Assembly (NCBI GenBank): GCA_022843385.1 | Contig: JALHNT010000015.1 | Span: 87,213-151,212, forward strand | Reading direction: 5' to 3' | From: Anaerolineae bacterium | GTDB lineage: Bacteria > Chloroflexota > Anaerolineae > Aggregatilineales > Phototrophicaceae | Length of the DNA stretch: 64,000 nt | Part shown: positions 62,024 through 64,000 of the stretch, piece by piece | Position numbering within the stretch: position 1 is the stretch's first letter | Layout of the letters: every line of letters begins with the position of its first letter | Program-made: the position numbers and the translations under genes | The notes under the pieces: generated by a model | Seen by the model: only the letters and a program-made list of their open reading frames with translations | Told to the model about the DNA's origin: nothing | Database searches by the model: none

Positions 62024-63177
62024 CAAATCATACACCCACAGGAAGACTCATTCCGTGTACCGCGTTGGCGTGTAGATGAAACGCACTCTGCCCTGCGCGA
62101 AGAGCTTCATGCCGCGTTGGATCGTGTCCTTCTTGGCACGATGAAAAATGGTTACCAGGTACGCGAGGAATTTGAAGACGCCTTCGCCGAGGCTGTGCAG
62201 CAGCCGTATTGCGTCGCTGTTCACTCCGGCACCTTGGGTTTGTTTATCGCACTACGTGCATGTGGAATTGGTGAGGGAGATGAAGTAATCACGGTCGCCA
62301 ACTCGGACATTTCGACAACTGCCGCCATTCGTCATTGTGGTGCGATTCCGGCTTTGTGTGATGTTCAAGCATCAGACTACACGCTCAACCAGGACCTGAT
62401 TGAGCCACTGGTCACTCCGCGGACGCGGGCTATTCTACCTGTTGATTTACATGGACACCCGGCAAACGTTGCGCACATTCGTTCGATAGCCAAACACTAT
62501 GGCCTGCAAATCATCGAGGATGCCGCATTGGGGACTAGGTCGTGCGATTTTGGCAAGCCGCTTGGTGCATTTGCTGATGTGACCATCTACAGTTTTGCTC
62601 CACTCAAGCCGCTTGGGAGCCTCGGCAATGGCGCTGCACTCGTCACCCAGGATTCGGCAATTAATGCGCGTCTACGACTCTCACCCATTACGGACATGCG
62701 TCAGAGTTGCCGCAGTCAGGTCATCAGAACTACGTTGCAGAAGGTTATAATGCGCCCCTCGATACATTCCAGGTGGCACTTCTGAGCGTCAAGCTCCCCT
62801 TTCTGCAGGAGTGGACACACAAACGGCGTAGTATCGCCCGGCAATACGAACGAGGTCTCATCCATACCTCTGCGATCTTGCCAGGCTTCCGGGTGGATTC
62901 TGAACCGACATTTCGTTCGTATGCCATACGCCTGCCGCGCTGCCAGATGATTTATCAAGGTTTACGGGATGCAGGTATTGAGGCTGTGCTGCATTATGCG
63001 CCTCCCGTGCATCACAACACTGTCTACCATGACGGGTTGCCTGGTTCGCAATCTCTTCCCGTCACCGACAAGCTTGCAGAAGAGGTCATATGTCTGCCGG
63101 TATCGCCCGAAAACACCGCCGAAGAGACTAACTATGTGATCGATGTACTGTGTCGATTGTTGGACGAGTTATCGTGA
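62024..63177 (+). pseudogene. DegT/DnrJ-type aminotransferase, frameshifted and without clear start
   Basis: Two frames make one protein. The first (sensible protein from about 62050, FRVPRWRVDETHSALREELH, to about 62680) has VAVHSGTLGLFIALRACGIG, IIEDAALGTRS and the PLP Lys in SFAPLKPLGSLGNGA. The second (about 62680-63177) has LTHYGHASELPQSGHQNYVA, EGYNAPLDTFQVALLSVKLP, and the end of the fold. One base is missing near 62680. No ATG, GTG or TTG lies in frame before the TTG at 62117, well inside the conserved part. Probably inactive, unless the defects are sequencing errors. Confidence 0.7.
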
Positions 63178-63554
63178 CTCTTGTGAGACGGATCGCGGAA
63201 TACGCGGCGGCGCTTGAATACGACCGTATTTCTGCTGAGGCCTTGCAACTGGCAAAGTGGCTGATGTTCGACACGCTTGGCACAGGGTTAGGCGGCTATC
63301 AACGTGAGCTTGGGCAGAAAGCCAGGCGACCTTGCTCGGGTCTGGTGAACGATCCTCGATGGAAGGCGCAGCATTTGCCAATGGCGTCATGATCAAAATA
63401 CTTAGAATGGATGACTCGCATCGTTTCTGCGGGCATCACGTCGCAAGTGATCCCGGCAGTCCTGGCGACAAGCGAAGTTTATCAAACAATCGGGTGCGAA
63501 ATCCTGGTAGCAATTATTGCAGCGTATGATGTCGCGATTCGCATTTCGAACTAG
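63174..63554 (+). pseudogene. MmgE/PrpD-family fragment with two frameshifts
   Basis: Starts with GTGA overlap on the DegT stop: RIAEYAAALEYDRISAEALQ, LMFDTLGTGLGGYQ. It continues in a second frame from about 63325 (LLGSGERSSMEGAAFANGVM) and in a third from about 63440 (VIPAVLATSEVYQTIGCEIL, AIIAAYDVAIRIS) to a TAG at 63552. MmgE/PrpD proteins have about 450 residues; only the first ~125 remain, so it is truncated as well as frameshifted. Confidence 0.72.
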
Positions 63555-63640
63555 GTGCGCGTACCACAGCGGACGCAGGGATTGGATCTAAAGGGTAGGC
63601 TGATGGGTAAAAGTGGTGGAAATGCAGTAAACTGAGGAGC

Positions 63641-63766
63641 ATGGACTTTCCGGTAGCGGCGCCAAATAGCGTGGAGTGGCAAAAAGAGAGTTCATTGGCG
63701 AGACTGTTATCACGACAACAGCAGTCGAAGAAAGCCAATGAACCCAGAGCAGCAATTCTGTCCTAA
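63641..63766 (+). CDS. Short ORF ahead of the transposase fragment
   Basis: 41 residues ([20 protein letters not shown] and a Gln/Lys-rich tail) behind GAGGAGC. It overlaps the zinc-ribbon ORF start in another frame, an arrangement seen in two-frame insertion sequences. No family recognised; possibly part of the same IS remnant. Confidence 0.35.
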   Translation: MDFPVAAPNSVEWQKESSLARLLSRQQQSKKANEPRAAILS

Positions 63767-63885
63767 TCGAGAGTGTCCGGCTAGAGGGAAAGTGGGAGCC
63801 GGCAACATCGGGGGGCACAGCCGAGTGGAGCAGCGCTATCGCTGCCACGCGTGTCGGCGGACATTCAGCGACGCGCTGGCGCGCA
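63738..63885 (+). mobile_element. Transposase N-terminal zinc-ribbon remnant
   Basis: [20 protein letters not shown], then [16 protein letters not shown]: a CPNxxC...CHAC zinc ribbon typical of the N-terminus of IS1-like and related transposases. The catalytic part is absent: the frame runs into ABC-transporter ATPase sequence at about 63886. Confidence 0.65.
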
Positions 63886-64000
63886 AACCGGCAAGGCAGT
63901 TAATCGCTGTCGATAATGTGTCGCTGCACATCAAACGGCACGAGACGTTAGGATTGGTCGGGGAAAGCGGCTGCGGCAAGACCACGCTCGGACGTACCAT
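63886..64000 (+). CDS. ABC transporter ATP-binding protein, DppF/OppF-like (partial at window edge)
   Basis: In frame with the zinc-ribbon remnant the sequence becomes [20 protein letters not shown] followed by the Walker [10 protein letters not shown] and LGRT, the start of a DppD/DppF-type ATPase. It is cut by the window end. The normal first ~30 residues of such a protein are replaced by transposase sequence. Would power the peptide transporter encoded upstream if the rest is intact. Confidence 0.75.

Noticed and set aside
1..64000. tRNA, rRNA or riboswitch genes
   Set aside because: None was recognised on either strand; no cloverleaf or known aptamer core was seen by eye.

Overview
The window is a GC-rich bacterial segment. 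Thr/Pro-rich extracytoplasmic linkers on anchored surface proteins, an imuA-imuB-dnaE2 mutagenesis cassette, an ISAs1 remnant and a TAGGGGCGCA-type intergenic palindrome point to the Chloroflexota, probably an uncultured Anaerolineae-like lineage. This assignment is an inference from gene style; no rRNA or tRNA gene was seen.

Layout. (1) 1-8605, plus strand: a plasmid/ICE-type module with a nuclease-like protein, a methyltransferase-helicase fusion, a RepB-type primase and a PRTRC cassette (PRTRC C, an E2-like PRTRC B, a ThiF/E1-like protein). (2) 8708-18620: the core of a diversity-generating retroelement (DGR): target gene A, template repeat (TR), avd on the opposite strand, a DUF5615/DUF433 toxin-antitoxin-like pair, the reverse transcriptase, and target gene B on the minus strand. 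(3) 18844-30372, minus strand: a type IV secretion operon (VirB4 ATPase, VirB3-, VirB2- and VirB6-like proteins, surface proteins, a NarL-like regulator). (4) 30675-40600, plus strand: target C, an EAD-TIR protein, an EAD-membrane-FGE protein, an unknown gene, and target D. (5) 40977-46789: imuA-imuB-DUF6504 and dnaE2, with a second DUF433/DUF5615 pair between them on the other strand. (6) 46865-47731: a three-repeat CRISPR relic joined to alpha-2-macroglobulin and ISAs1 fragments. (7) 47878-64000: a GntR-controlled operon for uptake and breakdown of peptides or acylated amino acids, decaying at its right end.

Main result. One TR (12346-12466) feeds four variable repeats (VRs) of exactly the same length, 121 bp. 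They form the 3' ends of four large signalling proteins of the STAND/NACHT NTPase class, and two of them lie more than 20 kb from the TR across the secretion operon. Hand alignment gives 71 substitutions in total. Seventy fall on the 30 TR adenines; the single exception is a G-to-C in VR1. Each target joins an N-terminal signalling part (TIR, or DUF4062 or EAD plus a Ser/Thr kinase) to a NACHT switch and a C-terminal FGE/C-type-lectin domain that the DGR diversifies. Separate EAD-TIR and EAD-membrane-FGE proteins probably join through EAD-EAD contacts. I read the whole as a mobile, self-diversifying immune-like or self/non-self recognition system with several receptors and effectors. Its parts belong to known families. 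The four-target single-template arrangement, the covarying hairpin 'landing pad' after every VR, the antisense avd and the embedded toxin-antitoxin pair are the aspects most worth following up.

The right-hand operon is notable for pseudoenzyme paralogues: an aminotransferase without its PLP lysine, an M14 deacylase-like protein without its zinc histidines, and a creatinase-like M24 protein with altered metal ligands, the first two encoded beside apparently intact relatives.
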